Assembly: GCF_020085105.1 (NCBI RefSeq)
Contig: NC_058045.1
Coordinates: 11,107,833 to 11,171,832 of the forward strand
Length of the DNA: 64,000 bases
From: Siniperca chuatsi
Taxonomy: Eukaryota > Chordata > Actinopteri > Centrarchiformes > Sinipercidae
Reading direction: 5' to 3'
Part shown: one piece after another, positions 51,651 through 64,000 of the stretch
Layout: each line of letters opens with the position of its first letter
How positions within the stretch are numbered: the stretch's first letter is position 1
Made by a program: the position numbers and the translations under genes
Notes under the pieces: generated by a model
The model's input: only the letters and a program-made list of their open reading frames with translations
Databases searched by the model: none
What the model was told of the DNA's origin: nothing

Positions 51651-53226
51651 TTTTATGTCATGCTGTTGAAATGTTTTTTTATCCCAAAAATACATTATTT
51701 TTTACTTTGGGACCACATTGTGTAAGTTTTCATGGGATTTCTTGAATATTAAAGCTAAATTTCTAAATCTTTACCACTGACAGATTACCAGCTACACCTT
51801 CTCAATTCACCATGTAGAGGATAAAGTCAATTGGAAAAAGACGGCTCAATTGGAAAAAGTTAACCATGCAGTCTTGAAAAACTAAACTGTTATCATGGTG
51901 TGATTGAGTCTATTGCAGAGTCAAAATTAGTTCTAACCTGTAACCCCAGTTAATAACTGGTGTAAGTTTGTCAAAAATAATGTGCTGAATATGTCGTACC
52001 CACCCACCCAACACATCAATGTGGGTGTTATGCTGTAACTGATAAAACACTTGAAGTCTCTCAAAAATGAGCAGTTAATTTTGTAAACATTGCCTTTGGA
52101 AGATAACAGCACCTAAAATATGAAACTTCAAATTAGAAATAGTCTTTGTCCCCATCTTGTGGCAGAATTGTTTGTTGCAAATTTCCTTTTAAACTGTCAG
52201 TGCTGTAAGTTGAAAACTGTATCTCCAGTAATGGGTTTAGCTTGTACCACAGTACACAGTGGTAGTTTCTTAAGAAAACTGTTTTAAAAACGCATCAAAT
52301 ATTGATTGTGGGGAGAAGTTTTTTTTTAATGAAAATGGCTGTTGCCACATTGTCCATTATCAAACTGGAAAATAGTTTCCTTGATAGACATGTATAGAAA
52401 ATCAAGTTCAATAATGATTCAGGTTGTGTTGCTAAGTGAAAGCACTAGCCTGCCTGTATTGCACCTACTATGGAGAAGCTCTCTGCCTCTCCCATGCAAT
52501 GGCACTCCTAATTGTGTATGCACTTTGGAGCACACAGGGCAGAGTGACCTTCCCCTTCCCTGTGTTCCTTCCTAGTGCATGAATTAACTCACTCTTTGAT
52601 CGCAAGTAATATGTTTCCTGATTAATACATATATTGTTGTGTTGTAACAAAGCCTTTATTTTTTATATAGTTTAGAATATACTGTTGATTATGTCTACAT
52701 CTGATGGACATACATGAGTTGTGAGAATAAAATGTGCATGCTCTCTGTACACACGCAATACCAACAGCTGTGGGCTTTGATGTGTTTTGCCGAAAGTCAG
52801 AGGGTGCTCTTTTGTGATAAACTCTTTCTATTTGATAAAGAGACGAAAAAACACTCTTTCCAGGAGTCATATCTCTCTGCCTGGATCCTCCTATTTTAGT
52901 TGCTCACAAACAACCATATCCTTATCTTTACCCACTGTATTCAAGGACAGTCGAGGTAATTATGTTTTGGTTATCTTTAATCAGAAGTTTGCTTGTGTAA
53001 TGGCACCCTCACGTGCATAATGGCACAATAATTCATAACCAATCAGAGTCTGTCAATGATTTCCGTGTTTTGATTATGGACCAATAGGGAACATCCCAAC
53101 AACCCGCCAGGAGGAGCATGTTTTGAAAATATAAGTAAATGCACAACTGAGCCTGTTCAGTTTTACATGTACTTTGTTTTGATATTACAGTAAAATCTAT
53201 ATTGCATTGGACTCTATTCGACTCAA
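51651..53226. other. Intergenic region with promoter-like patch
   Basis: No gene is supported. 53035-53160 contains two CCAAT boxes (AACCAATCAGAG at 53038 and GGACCAATAG at 53079) and a TATA-like AAAATATAAG about 50 bp downstream. This may be a solo LTR or an unannotated start site. The remainder is AT-rich and featureless. Confidence 0.35.
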
Positions 53227-53230
53227 GTGT

Positions 53231-55777
53231 TTTATTGAAGAAGAATTAAAGTGTGTGAGAGGACCTGAAGACATCTGGCCAAGCTGATGGTTTTTCTCCC
53301 ACAAAACAACCACCCATACCAGAACGATGTTTGCAACATTTTTCACTTTAATATTTTCTCCAAAACAGACAACTAATTTTTCCCACATTTTTACACTAAT
53401 AGGAAATAAAACACCTTTGATAGCATAAAGAAAAGATATGTAGAAAAGTATTAAAATTTTTTGGATGTCTCAATTTAATGAAAGTAAGTAGCTGCTTCTG
53501 TTACTTAAAACGATATGTCGAAATGTTCATGAACTACTAGCAGACAATGAAAACAGAGTGAGCCCTGGAGAGCATATTAGCCTAATGATCGCAGCTATAG
53601 CTGCTGTTACCTGCAAGACAGCTTAGAGAAAATAGCCCATCTTTTCTTATTATCCATTCAACGTGTGTCATCACTGGTTTGACTTGAGACAAAATTAATT
53701 CAAAAGTGACATCATACAAACAACCACCTGATCTTTATCATACAATCTGCAAGTAAAAGTGGTGCAAAAAAAGCTAACATTTTTGCTTAAAAATCAAAAT
53801 TATTAAATGACAGTTACCAAATTAATTCCACGCAATTCTGGAAGACACAGCTCTGCAAAGGCATGTAGTACACTAGATCGCAAAATACATAGCGCAGAAA
53901 TGCATCATGGATGTTTGGATAATTCATATGATTGAGACCAAACCTACTCTAATGACTCACACAGTACTCCCAAAAATGAGATTTCTCATGACATTTATTC
54001 AAATAAACAATACAGTTTATAATTTGCTAGGATAAAATAATAAGTTTGAACACATAAGAAGCATTTGGGAGAATTCTCCAAAGATCTGAAACTGGGTTAA
54101 AGGATGTGTTTTAATGAAAGCTGACACTTTGGTGTCATCTTCTGACTTGCATCAGTGCCTGTATATTCATGTCCCCCCCTCCAGTCAATCTTGTGAAGAC
54201 TGCCATATTGCAGAGACATGAGCGAGCATTTACAAGCAGAGAGCTTGACAACCAGAGCAACCACCACATTGAACAATGCAAAACCTGGAGGGGCACTGAC
54301 ATTTCAATGTCGAATCCTCAACCCATGTGCGAAAAATACAGTCTTTAATGCAAAAGCATAACAGCGTTATAAAAACAGTCCTACAACCTTTAGAAGTTTG
54401 CCCTATATTCCTCATCTGCCTAAGGATCACGCAAGTCCATCTGTATAGCTGGGTTTAATGCATTGTTCAGTCTCACTGCAAGGCAAGAGATCTCTTCAAA
54501 GAGGCACGGCCACTATCAGACTGATGCCAACCAAGTATTCCCTGCAAGAGTGATGCAAATGCCTGACCCTGTTTGACAGTGATCCAGCCCAATTAGCAGC
54601 ACTACAAAGCTGTGCTGTCGGTACATTCTATTACCCTCATTCAATCCCCAAGGTGCAAGCTGAGCTTTAAGAGGGCTACCTCAAGCCACGTCGGGAAAGA
54701 GAGAAAAAAGGAAGAAAAAAAAAAAAAAAAGAGTGAATGTCACTCAGTTTGGCTCTTGCAAATAATTAGTCATATTCTTAAATGTTAAACACCTCTACAA
54801 ACAACTAAGAGGGTACGGCAAAAGGTTAGAATAGAGGGACACAGGGCCGGAGCATTCTACCTTACCTCTGAACTGTAAAACTTTCTCTGCTCTTGGGTTT
54901 TCTAACTCGGCAGTGCACTTCCGCTGGAGTACTTTATCTGATCACTTGGCAACTAAGAGAAATTCTTTCTATCGGTCCCCATTTAGAGTTACTGATAAGG
55001 TGTACCTTGTGCACTGCTCTGAAGAGACTTAGGATAGGGCGAATGCCTTATTGTCAAAGACCTCCAAGCTCCCACACACTATGGAGGGAGTAAACAGACG
55101 CAACCCTACATGGCAAAAGTACACCTTTTTCAATATTGGTAAAGAATAAATATTTGAAAATTTCAAAATTATGCAAACACGTGCCACTCTTGCTCTTTAA
55201 CTTCCATGCATATGGACTATTTACAAATTGAAAAATACAGACTTGCTATTTTGTTTTTTTGATGTTTTTTTTTCTTCTCCCCCCCCCCTGAAATGTCTTT
55301 GCCCCTTTGCAATCAGCCAATCAACATTCAGCCACCCAGATATGGATCTCGCCACATATTGCAGACATGGCCAGGACAATTAAAGCTGTGTTGAAAACAT
55401 TTTCACACTAATGGGAAAACAAAAGTCAAAATCAAAACAGAGAAGATTCACAAGCAAAAAGCAGGAAAATAATGTAGTTCAGGGGAGGTGTTACAATATA
55501 AGCCAAAAGGATGTATTTGTTTAAGATGGATTTTCTGCTTTCTCAAGACTCCACTCTGTTGCTAACAATACTGTAGTACACTTTCTTTTTATTACTCTAC
55601 CTTTTATTTAAATATAATTTACTTTGAAGATTTTGTTAAACAAATCCAGGAAAAATGATGCAAAAGTGGTTGGTTTGCCAAAGGAGAGGCGGCAGAAGGC
55701 CCGTGCTGCCCTGTTAAATTGCATCAGCGCTCTAGTTTGTCAAGATACTCAAGAGTCCGTTGCACTGGGATGTGTCC
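53231..55777 (-). other. arih1: ARIH1 3' UTR
   Basis: About 2.5 kb follows the ARIH1 stop on the minus strand with no reading frame. TTTATT at 53231-53236 is AATAAA on the minus strand, a plausible poly(A) signal, though earlier ones may be used. Confidence 0.45.
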
Positions 55778-58700
55778 TCAATCCTCAATGTACTCCCACA
55801 GGTCCTTCTCATAGCCTTCATGCACGTGCTGTAGCAGCACTCTTCGCCTGCTCTCACAGTATCTGTAGAGACACAAAAAAAGTTAAGAGTCCAAGAACAC
55901 ATATGTGCAAGTGGCAGGTGATTGCGATTCTTCCTTCACTGACCTGTACTTATCTTGTACTTTCTGCTTGATGTCCTGCAGGGAGTCCTGGGAGATATCC
56001 CGCTCTAGGTAGCCAGAGAGCACCTCAGTGGCATTTTCCAGGTCTGCCTGGTTGTTCTGATTAACCAAACAATATACACAGCATAGATTAAAAACACACA
56101 ATTGTCAATTATCCATGATAATGTCCCCTAAACTTAGGAGTGTCCTGTCTAAGGCCCAGCTCAGACTACAGGACATTAGGGCCGATTTCCTCCCATTCGC
56201 CACTCCCAACAATCAGGTGACTACTTTGGTCTTGGGTCTTTGTCAATGGACTAGTTCTGCTGCCAGACAGAGGAACAATGAATAGAAATGTGGCCAGAAT
56301 TACGTGGGACAATACGTCTTCCAAGAATAATCATAACTGTATAGACAAAGAGAAGCTTTGGGAGTAAGTCACACTTCACAAGAGAGAGAGTGTGTGTGAA
56401 TGAGAGAAGTGAGAGAGATGAACATGTGTGTCAGAGAGAGAAAGCTAAAGGTGGTGCATGGTTCCCTCTGGCAAGATAATCAAATACTATGTACTACAAT
56501 ATTTTCTATTTCTAATCTTGTGTTTGACAAAATTTGTCTTTTTGATGGAATGTAGTTTCTCAATTGTTAAGGATCTTAAAAACTTGTTATCTGAGTCTGG
56601 CCTGAGGACTAGTTGACCAAAATAGGGATATGGCTATATATACCAGGGTTGATGACTATATTATGATAATAAAACACAATAAATAAGAATAATGTATATT
56701 TTGTTTCTAGTTACTAACAATAAATGGGTGTTTAACTGCTTTCCCTTAAAAAGTTTGTGCTTTATCTTTCTCATTGTTCCTTATTGTTTGCCATCTCTTT
56801 CTCTCTTCTCTCCCCCTCCTCCTCTCGATCACATACAAGCGTGCACACAAACTGTAAAACCAAACCATTGAGCAAAAAGAGGGAGTTTCATTCATTAATA
56901 TAAAAAACATTGATTAGTTGCACTTCAAAAGTAAACAGAATTATTTTGTTGATGGTGTTTGTGATATTATGAACATTTAACAACACTAACTGTGCAAATG
57001 GTATTTCTGAATAAAATATGAATGCTAAAATAGCTCTAGTCATTTATGTCATGCACCATCTGTTCACATTCATGACATTTAAGCAAACAATTTCCCTTTT
57101 TATCATACCTCAAAAATAATGGACTGGTTGTTCTTCTTGAGGTAGAAGGCAAAGACGTAAGTGAACATGAGTGTGGAGCGGCACTGGCACAGCACATCCA
57201 CAGCCTTCTTCAGAAACTGCACCTCAATCCAGGACATGTTGTGCTGCTGCATCTCCTCCATCTTCTGCTTGACCTGAGCATAGAGCTTGTGCTCAAAGCG
57301 CAGGCTCTGCATGTGGTTCATGTAGCGGTTGCAGTAGAACAGGTACCTCTGCAAGGCTGCCCTGGAGCGCTGCACACACAGCATGGAACTGGCTGTAACT
57401 CAAGCATGCTCAACTTGACATGTAAATCTTCAAACTCACTGGATACTGGATCATAAGGCAACATAGTGTATAATGAAATGTCTAAATTGTATTCTGCAGG
57501 CGTTTCATGCTAGACATCATTCTTTAGTATGCAACAGCCATCCATGTTTGTCAGAGGTGTAATGGACATTTATTATCAGGCAGACACAGCAGCATTCCCT
57601 GTACTGTTTCCACCCCACTGAATGTTTTTCAATAAACATTTTAATGGTGTACAGCAGGGTTACATGAGGAACTGTCACTAGTTTGATTAGTTGGAGTGGA
57701 TTACATTCTTATAAAATTTAGTAGATATTTTTGTTGCAGGCTATAAAATAGTTGTGGTATTTATCAAATTATATACATTTATTCAGTACTTTTTATCTGA
57801 ATTTTGTGTCATCCCGTGCAGTGAGATGGAAACAATACTGCTGCATCTGTGTGATTAGAAATGGTAGTTACACCTGTGGCAAATATGGCTGAAGAAGGGC
57901 ATCTTGACTGAAAAGTGGACAAATATAAATATTGTGCCATTATGTGGCATAACCGCCAAAATAAAACTGTATGCAAAGGTTTTAAAATGTATCAATAGGA
58001 GTATCATTTATTACCTCTTGAGCATCTCTGGCTGCCTTTGCATCATCTTCATTATAGCGATTGCAGTTGTACCTGAAACAACACAGCCAGGTCAGAACCA
58101 TCAAGAGTGTTTTCCAGAATACCATAACACACATCGCTACTGTTTGACAATATTTTATGTTTTCATGCTTTCTCATATAAAAGATGTCAGATGTGTATTT
58201 AGACATGAAATGGCATGACACTTTGCACCTGATATTGAAATTGATAAATTTCCACATATTTAAGTTTTTAATTGAAATTAAAACCCATACTATCACAAAA
58301 AAGACCTACTTGGATTATATTCCAATATGGCACTAGCAGTGATACCATCATCATTTACTTTATAAGCCATTAGTTCTTACCAGGCTGAGCCGTGGGGTTC
58401 CCATGGACCCAGGCAGACCCAGCAGAACTCAGCTTTGCAGTTCTGGTTCCGACAAACCATGTGATTGCAGCCACCATCTTTCTCAATGGTCACATGGCAT
58501 TTTGGACACTCCTTTCAGGAGAGGAGAGTAATTACTTTTCTAAGTCTCTGCTCAAGGTCAATTGCTTTACAAAAGTATGACAAAAATCAAATTTTTCCAC
58601 AATTGAAATGTCTTTGTGGTCATCACATTAATTCCCTACCAACATGGACCAGACAAGAGGGCAAAACTAAGTTCACTTTGATTCGATTACATACCTTAGT

Positions 58701-61700
58701 ATTTGCTGCAATCCAGTTTGAAGTTTCACTGTCATCATCACATTTCTTAATCCATTTTCTCAGCCACTGCAAAATAATTTAAATAAGAGTAAGAAATAAT
58801 CATGTTGAAAATGAATGCTAATCTTAAAAGAATTTCAATCAAGATGCTGGAAGAATAGGTTAATATTTTTGTAAAATTATAAAATATTCCCGAATGGCTT
58901 ACTTTACACTTGACAGGATCATGCCAATTCTCTCCACAGTTGAAGCTGCACCAACAGGAGGCATCAAGTCAAATTCACATAATGTTGAATAATTACTATT
59001 AAACAGAATCACATTCAAGTCCTGTCGCTGTCATTTCACGATAATCTAATAGCTCTATTACCAGAACTGACGGCCACACTTGCACCTCACTGGCTTGGCA
59101 TCTGGATACTGGACTTTGACAACATGATGGCAGTCTGGTGCAGGGCACCACTTTAACAGTCGATTGCACTAAAAGGAGTAATGAGAGATAGAACATCAAC
59201 TCATAGTTTCATGGATGCTTAAGAACAAAGTAGTGCATACAGGATAACCTAACAGCTCAACGTTATAAATAAAGGCTTTACATTCCATTTCAACATAGAA
59301 AAAAATCTCAAAGCTTACCTCTACAAAACTATTCGTAATTAAATGCTGGTACTTCAACTTCACTTTTGAATCTGTTATGAGGCGCCTATAGGAGAAGTCA
59401 AATAATTTATTAACCTTCATTACATGAAATGGGTTACTTTAGTAAAAGCTTTATTCCTTCATATTCAGTGTATACCTTTCCAAGCAACAATACAGGAAAC
59501 AAAAAATGTCACACAATGTCATGCTTTCCCGAGTAGCTCACTGAAGTAAAATTGTAAGATGACAATACAGTGAAAATATTCATTTGACTGGTGACATTAA
59601 CTATTTACCAACAACACATTTCATAATTACAAAACTAAAAGTTTAAGTGCAGGCTACTAACCAAGAGGTAGAAAAAGCATTTCATGAAATTCAACATTGA
59701 CATGGGGAGCATATGTTTCTGCGTGTGTTGCACCCTAAACTGATAAGTGAAAACACTGTTAGGTCTCTTGCTAGCTGGTCAGATCAGAATGTAGGTTAAG
59801 ACAATTACTGTCAGATTAATAGCTGGTACAAGAGATTAGTGTCCATGCTTTTAATATGATGGTAGTGGTGTAACTAGAAACCCCTGCACTTAGAACTTTC
59901 TTTTAGAAGGCAAAATGTTACGTAAAAAAATCTTCCAATTTGCTATTTCTATTCCTGTTAAATGCACTAAAAAAGGTATTAATAAAAAAGCATGTCTGAT
60001 TTTAGAGCAATGATATTCATTTTCTTTTAATTCATTTACATTTAATAATTATATCGGTGTGCTTCACTATTTGAACTGTATGACCAAATTGCATAGTGTA
60101 TGGGCTTTATTATGTTTTTTGACTTTTCAAGACCTTCTGGCAACAATTGCAACATGTAAGAGAGTTTAACATTACAGATTTAACAATGTTGTGAGTCTCT
60201 TCTCAAGTAGTTTATTAGTGCACTGCGTCTGTCTGTGTACACTGTTGATGGCACAAAAAATTTGTCAAAATAAAAACAAGAGGAATTATTTTTCTGTTTC
60301 TTGCTCTTTTCATTACCAGAATGGGTCAGTCACATCTACGTATTATGATCACTGCTGACCAATATGCAACAAGACATCAAAACAAATATAAGCACAAACA
60401 GATACTCACATGACTGTGTTGTCATCAACCAAAATGTCACAACTATGAGCAGGACAGGAAATGGTCTGAAAAGACAACACAGAACGCAAACCATTAGTCA
60501 GATAGCTATTAAACAACTAGCAGTGATCAGTGACTCGTACCCTACAAAAAAAAATCTGAGAGAGTACCTGTCCCATTCCTTCTTCTATGATTTTGGTGGT
60601 CAGGTAATCTCCCCAGCACTGCATGCAGAACTTGTGTCCACACTCCAGGCCTGTAAAATACTGTAAGAGAGAAGCATCTAGTAAAAAAAACAAAACAAAA
60701 GATCACACAATTACAAGCATATGCGCTTCTGGTAATCAGGCAAGTCAAAACCTTCATAGTGAGGCCATTCATTAGAAAAAATATAATCCTGATTTGACAA
60801 ACAATTTTGTTTTAACAAACAGATTAAAATAACCGATAATTTTGTGTGCTACAAACCCCATTATAGAAATATTCTAGATTTAAATAGTCTGGATTATGCA
60901 GCTTTCTTTCTGATTTGGGAAAATAACTTAATATCAAAAGCTGCATTTCCACCGCAGGAACTTTCCCAAGGGACGAGGAACCTTTGGAGGAAGCTGAAAC
61001 ACTAAACCAACTGGCCTTGATGATATGCATTTATCCTTTGTTGAGACAGGGTTCTCACTCTTTGCTAGAGATAATTTTCCAGGACCTTTTCAGTGATGAT
61101 CTAGCTGTCGCTACATTTACTACTATCTATCTACTACTGTTACTGTTTTTTATTTTATTTCTTGCCTTATTTTAATGCTCTGTTTTAATATATATAAATA
61201 TATATATATATATTTTTTATAGTATTCTGTTGTATTTTATTTTGTTTCTTTTGGAAACCCTTTGTACTTTACATACCTAAATGTACTCAAAGTTAGTCGA
61301 GTTTGCTAAGAAAATTAACTGCCACTGATTCTTATTAGTAGGGGTGGGGATCATTAATTTTTAATTTAATTAATTTTTAAGCTGCCTGAGCCCTGCCTAT
61401 GGCGTAACTCAGACACCATCAGATATAAATTGTTTGATGACTGCTCACACAGTCAGGTGAGCCCGGGAACCTGTATACCAGAATGGCAGATTTTCACTCG
61501 ACTCACAAAACCTCCGTGATACATGTAAGTTAGCATAATATGTTGTAGAATTTTAGTGTTATTCACGCTTTAATACCGTGTGGTTATGTATCAACATTTA
61601 TATGTACATTTATATATTAACTTCCTTCGTCTTAAGTTCGGTGCATCTACGTGCTGTTTTTAGCTCAGAAAGAGTTCATCATACTAGCAGCACAACACAT

Positions 61701-64000
61701 GGAAGTAGCCAAATCTGTAAAGTTTCCTCAAGTATTCCAGTATTGCACCCTTGGTACGCATTCTGTACCAATCTGCGGAGCCCAACTCCCTGCACTTCGT
61801 GGCCAGAGAAAGCTTGTCCTGGAGAGGAGCAACTAACACTGGTGGCTGGGGTCCCGCTGCAGCTTGGAGGAAACCGGCTACATCCTAGTCTCATACATCG
61901 AAAAAAATACGGTCGATGACAGATAATTCAAATGAAGATCGATTTGAATCAGAAAATAGATTTTTTAAACCCAGCCCTAGTCAACTAGTCAAAGTTGAAT
62001 CACAAATCTTAAACCTTTGCAGGCAAAAAAAGCTGGCAAGCACATCAACTTTAGCAACTGAACAAAACATGCTAACCAATTTAACATTATTCAACCATTT
62101 AAAACAAGTTGGGAAGAAAGCAATGTTTATCTATAAACCTAATAAAAACTACTCCAGTTACCAGCCAACAGTGACTTATATTTACATTTGAAGGATAATG
62201 TAACTGACATTATTTGGAGTTTCGCCACTTAAGTTGTAATGTCATTAAACCTGCATGTGCTACCATGTGACGTGACTTAGGGGTGTGTTATGTGTCATTT
62301 CCACAACATAACCGAGAGCAGCTTATTCAAAATACTCTCTTCCATGTAAACGATAATATGATCATGAACTTAGCACTTTCAGATGGCAATGTTATCCATT
62401 TTGGGGAGCTCTGATAGATAGCTTAGTAGTTCATTTTCAGCCTAGTAGTTCAGTCTCAGCTAAAGGAAAATAGGAGGATGCTCAAATAATTTTCCAGGAC
62501 ATTTTACTTTTTCCTCTCATTTTCCACGTGTTTGGTCAGCTGTTTTCCAGGTTTTCCAGGACGCGTGGGAACCCTAAGTATACTCTATCATAGGAATGGG
62601 GCTGTGCAGTCTGCAGTGTACCTTTAAATTAGATCAATTTGTAGATATGCTTTCACATTGACAATAAAGTTCTTTCTGTTGATAAATGTTGTAATAACAA
62701 AAAAAAAAAAAAGAGTCCAAAGGGGTAAACTGCCATTTTGTCCGCAACCAGCCCTGCAATGTCATTGTGCTGTAAAATGAAAATAAAAAAATCTTTAACC
62801 CAATTCCTTGCCTTTCTATAATACATCAATAACATGTATACAAAAACGCTTCCCCTAACTTTAAGTTGCTGGGGAGATGAGACTTTCTACATTTATTATA
62901 TCCACTCCTGTGATGTTTGACCTGGTTGATATTAAGAGTGCGGTAGCCAGAGGGAGATAACTGTTTAAATCCAAATGTTTGAGGAACCTGTTGCTGGATG
63001 ATTATTCCACTACCACAGGAAACACTGCATCATTTAAAGTAACTATGCTCTTCAATACATGATGGCAATGAATGGATCAACCTAGTCTACTACAATTTTA
63101 AGGTATGTTATAATTACACTTCCTCCACCAGTCTGTACATACAGTCAAGTACTATATGTAACTATGCATGATAAATAAATCATACATAAATCAACCCCTC
63201 GATTTGAATTAAAACATTTTTTTCAACGTTGAGTGCGAGGAAAATATGTAGCAGTGAGTGGCACTTGGCAGAGAAGAGGTAGGATCTCAAGAAGGGATAT
63301 AAATTCGACCATCTTTGGGATTAACTTATTTTCCATTTCCTATTGAAATGGTACAGCATTGTTACTAAACATTTGTTGCAATATTTGTAGTGTTTGACAT
63401 TTGATATTTCCAAGTGAGGAGGACATAGAAACATTCAGCTTTCCATCAGAGTTATGTCAAACTTTTAAAACATTATTAATATTCTTTACTTAAAATTTGA
63501 ACAATTTACTGTTTGAGCAGTTTTATTACCTGGCATTCCCTGACATTCTCCTATCCTAACCCTAACTGACAAACTCTGATTACAGGGCGCAAAGTCTCAT
63601 CTTATATCCTACGTTAATATGATGACTGGTTAGTAACTTATACAACCTTCTGAAAAAATAATTTGGAAAAGGACGAAAATGTCTGTGACGATGCCTCAGT
63701 TAGGAGTCCGCTTGCATTATACAAGTTAAAATGTGCCTTAAATCTCTATATTGGTATTAAGCCAAGACACAACTTCTTGTGTGTCTCGTGTGACCGTTTT
63801 CAACAAAATCCCAATGGTAACAGCACAACTTAGTCCTGAACACACATGCAACACAATGCTGATGTCAGTACTCACAGAGTTGGGGAAGTTCAGATAGCAG
63901 ATCTGACATGGCATGTCCTGTGCCGATGATCTAGTGTTGATAGGAGGACGGATCCGAGGCTTCTTACTGGGGTTAATGACATGACACTCAGAGAAAAGCT
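55778..64000 (-). CDS. arih1: ARIH1, RBR E3 ubiquitin ligase (N-terminal part outside window)
   Basis: Ariadne-type RING-between-RING ligase that works with neddylated cullin-RING ligases. Exons in coding order: 64000-63876 (edge), 60660-60568, 60465-60410, 59385-59319, 59168-59062, 58945-58903, 58766-58695, 58511-58381, 58072-58015, 57369-57109, 56056-55944, 55862-55778. All phases agree. RING1 starts [10 protein letters not shown] and continues [12 protein letters not shown]. The IBR holds [10 protein letters not shown] and [19 protein letters not shown]2 (Rcat) holds [20 protein letters not shown]; the catalytic cysteine (human C357) is the TGC at 58469-58467. The Ariadne domain holds [18 protein letters not shown] and [13 protein letters not shown], and the protein ends [11 protein letters not shown]. 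The in-window protein is nearly identical to human, showing strong constraint. The acidic N-terminus and UBA-like region are missing because of the window edge. Confidence 0.95.
61047..62575. mobile_element. Candidate nested hAT-like elements in an ARIH1 intron
   Basis: The outer ends CAGGGTTCTCAC (61047) and GTGGGAACCCT (to 62575) are imperfect inverted repeats, followed inward on both sides by TTTTCCAGGAC-type sequence. A second pair, TAGGGGTGGGGATC (61339) and ACCCAGCCCTA (to 61979), lies inside. No transposase was recognised, and no clear 8-bp target duplications were found. Stretch 61650-61900 has a fairly GC-rich, coding-like look of unknown origin. Confidence 0.4.
61188..61213. repeat. 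(TA)n microsatellite
   Basis: Imperfect TATA run in the large ARIH1 intron. Confidence 0.7.

Overview
The window is vertebrate nuclear DNA, almost certainly from a teleost fish. Genes are split by GT-AG introns, coding exons match vertebrate families, introns are short, and the repeats are typical of fish (Tc1/mariner, an L2-type LINE, an RTE/Rex-type LINE fragment, several MITEs, a telomere-like dispersed repeat). There are no bacterial features. Gene names were assigned from remembered family sequences; no database search was run.

Layout, left to right: (1) 135-8565 (+), the C-terminal coding half of DENND4A, with its 3' UTR to about 9.5 kb or 10.6 kb. (2) 10893-18476 (-), SLC24A1, a K+-dependent Na+/Ca2+ exchanger, convergent with DENND4A and carrying an L2-like LINE in an intron. 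(3) 20616-24574 (+), INTS14, an Integrator subunit. (4) 25474-28879 (-), HACD3, convergent with INTS14. (5) 29180-34964 (+), PPCDC of coenzyme A synthesis, head to head with HACD3 over 300 bp; its last intron holds a rearranged Tc1 element. (6) 36.1-41.3 kb, gene-poor DNA. (7) 43706-50749 (+), a homologue of human C15orf39. (8) 55778-64000 (-), ARIH1, an RBR ubiquitin ligase cut by the right edge. Exon phases close without a break in every gene.

The genes do not form one pathway; they are a conserved syntenic block. DENND4A, SLC24A1, INTS14 and HACD3 are neighbours on human 15q22, while PPCDC, C15orf39 and ARIH1 lie on 15q24, so the HACD3/PPCDC junction joins two blocks that are separate in human.

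The most interesting signal is in the C15orf39 homologue. Its last exon encodes a C-terminal segment that resembles a Spindlin/Ssty Tudor-like repeat and is not in the human protein as I recall it. A possible 35-nt cassette exon would, if included, put a stop at the start of that last exon, giving a short form without the domain.
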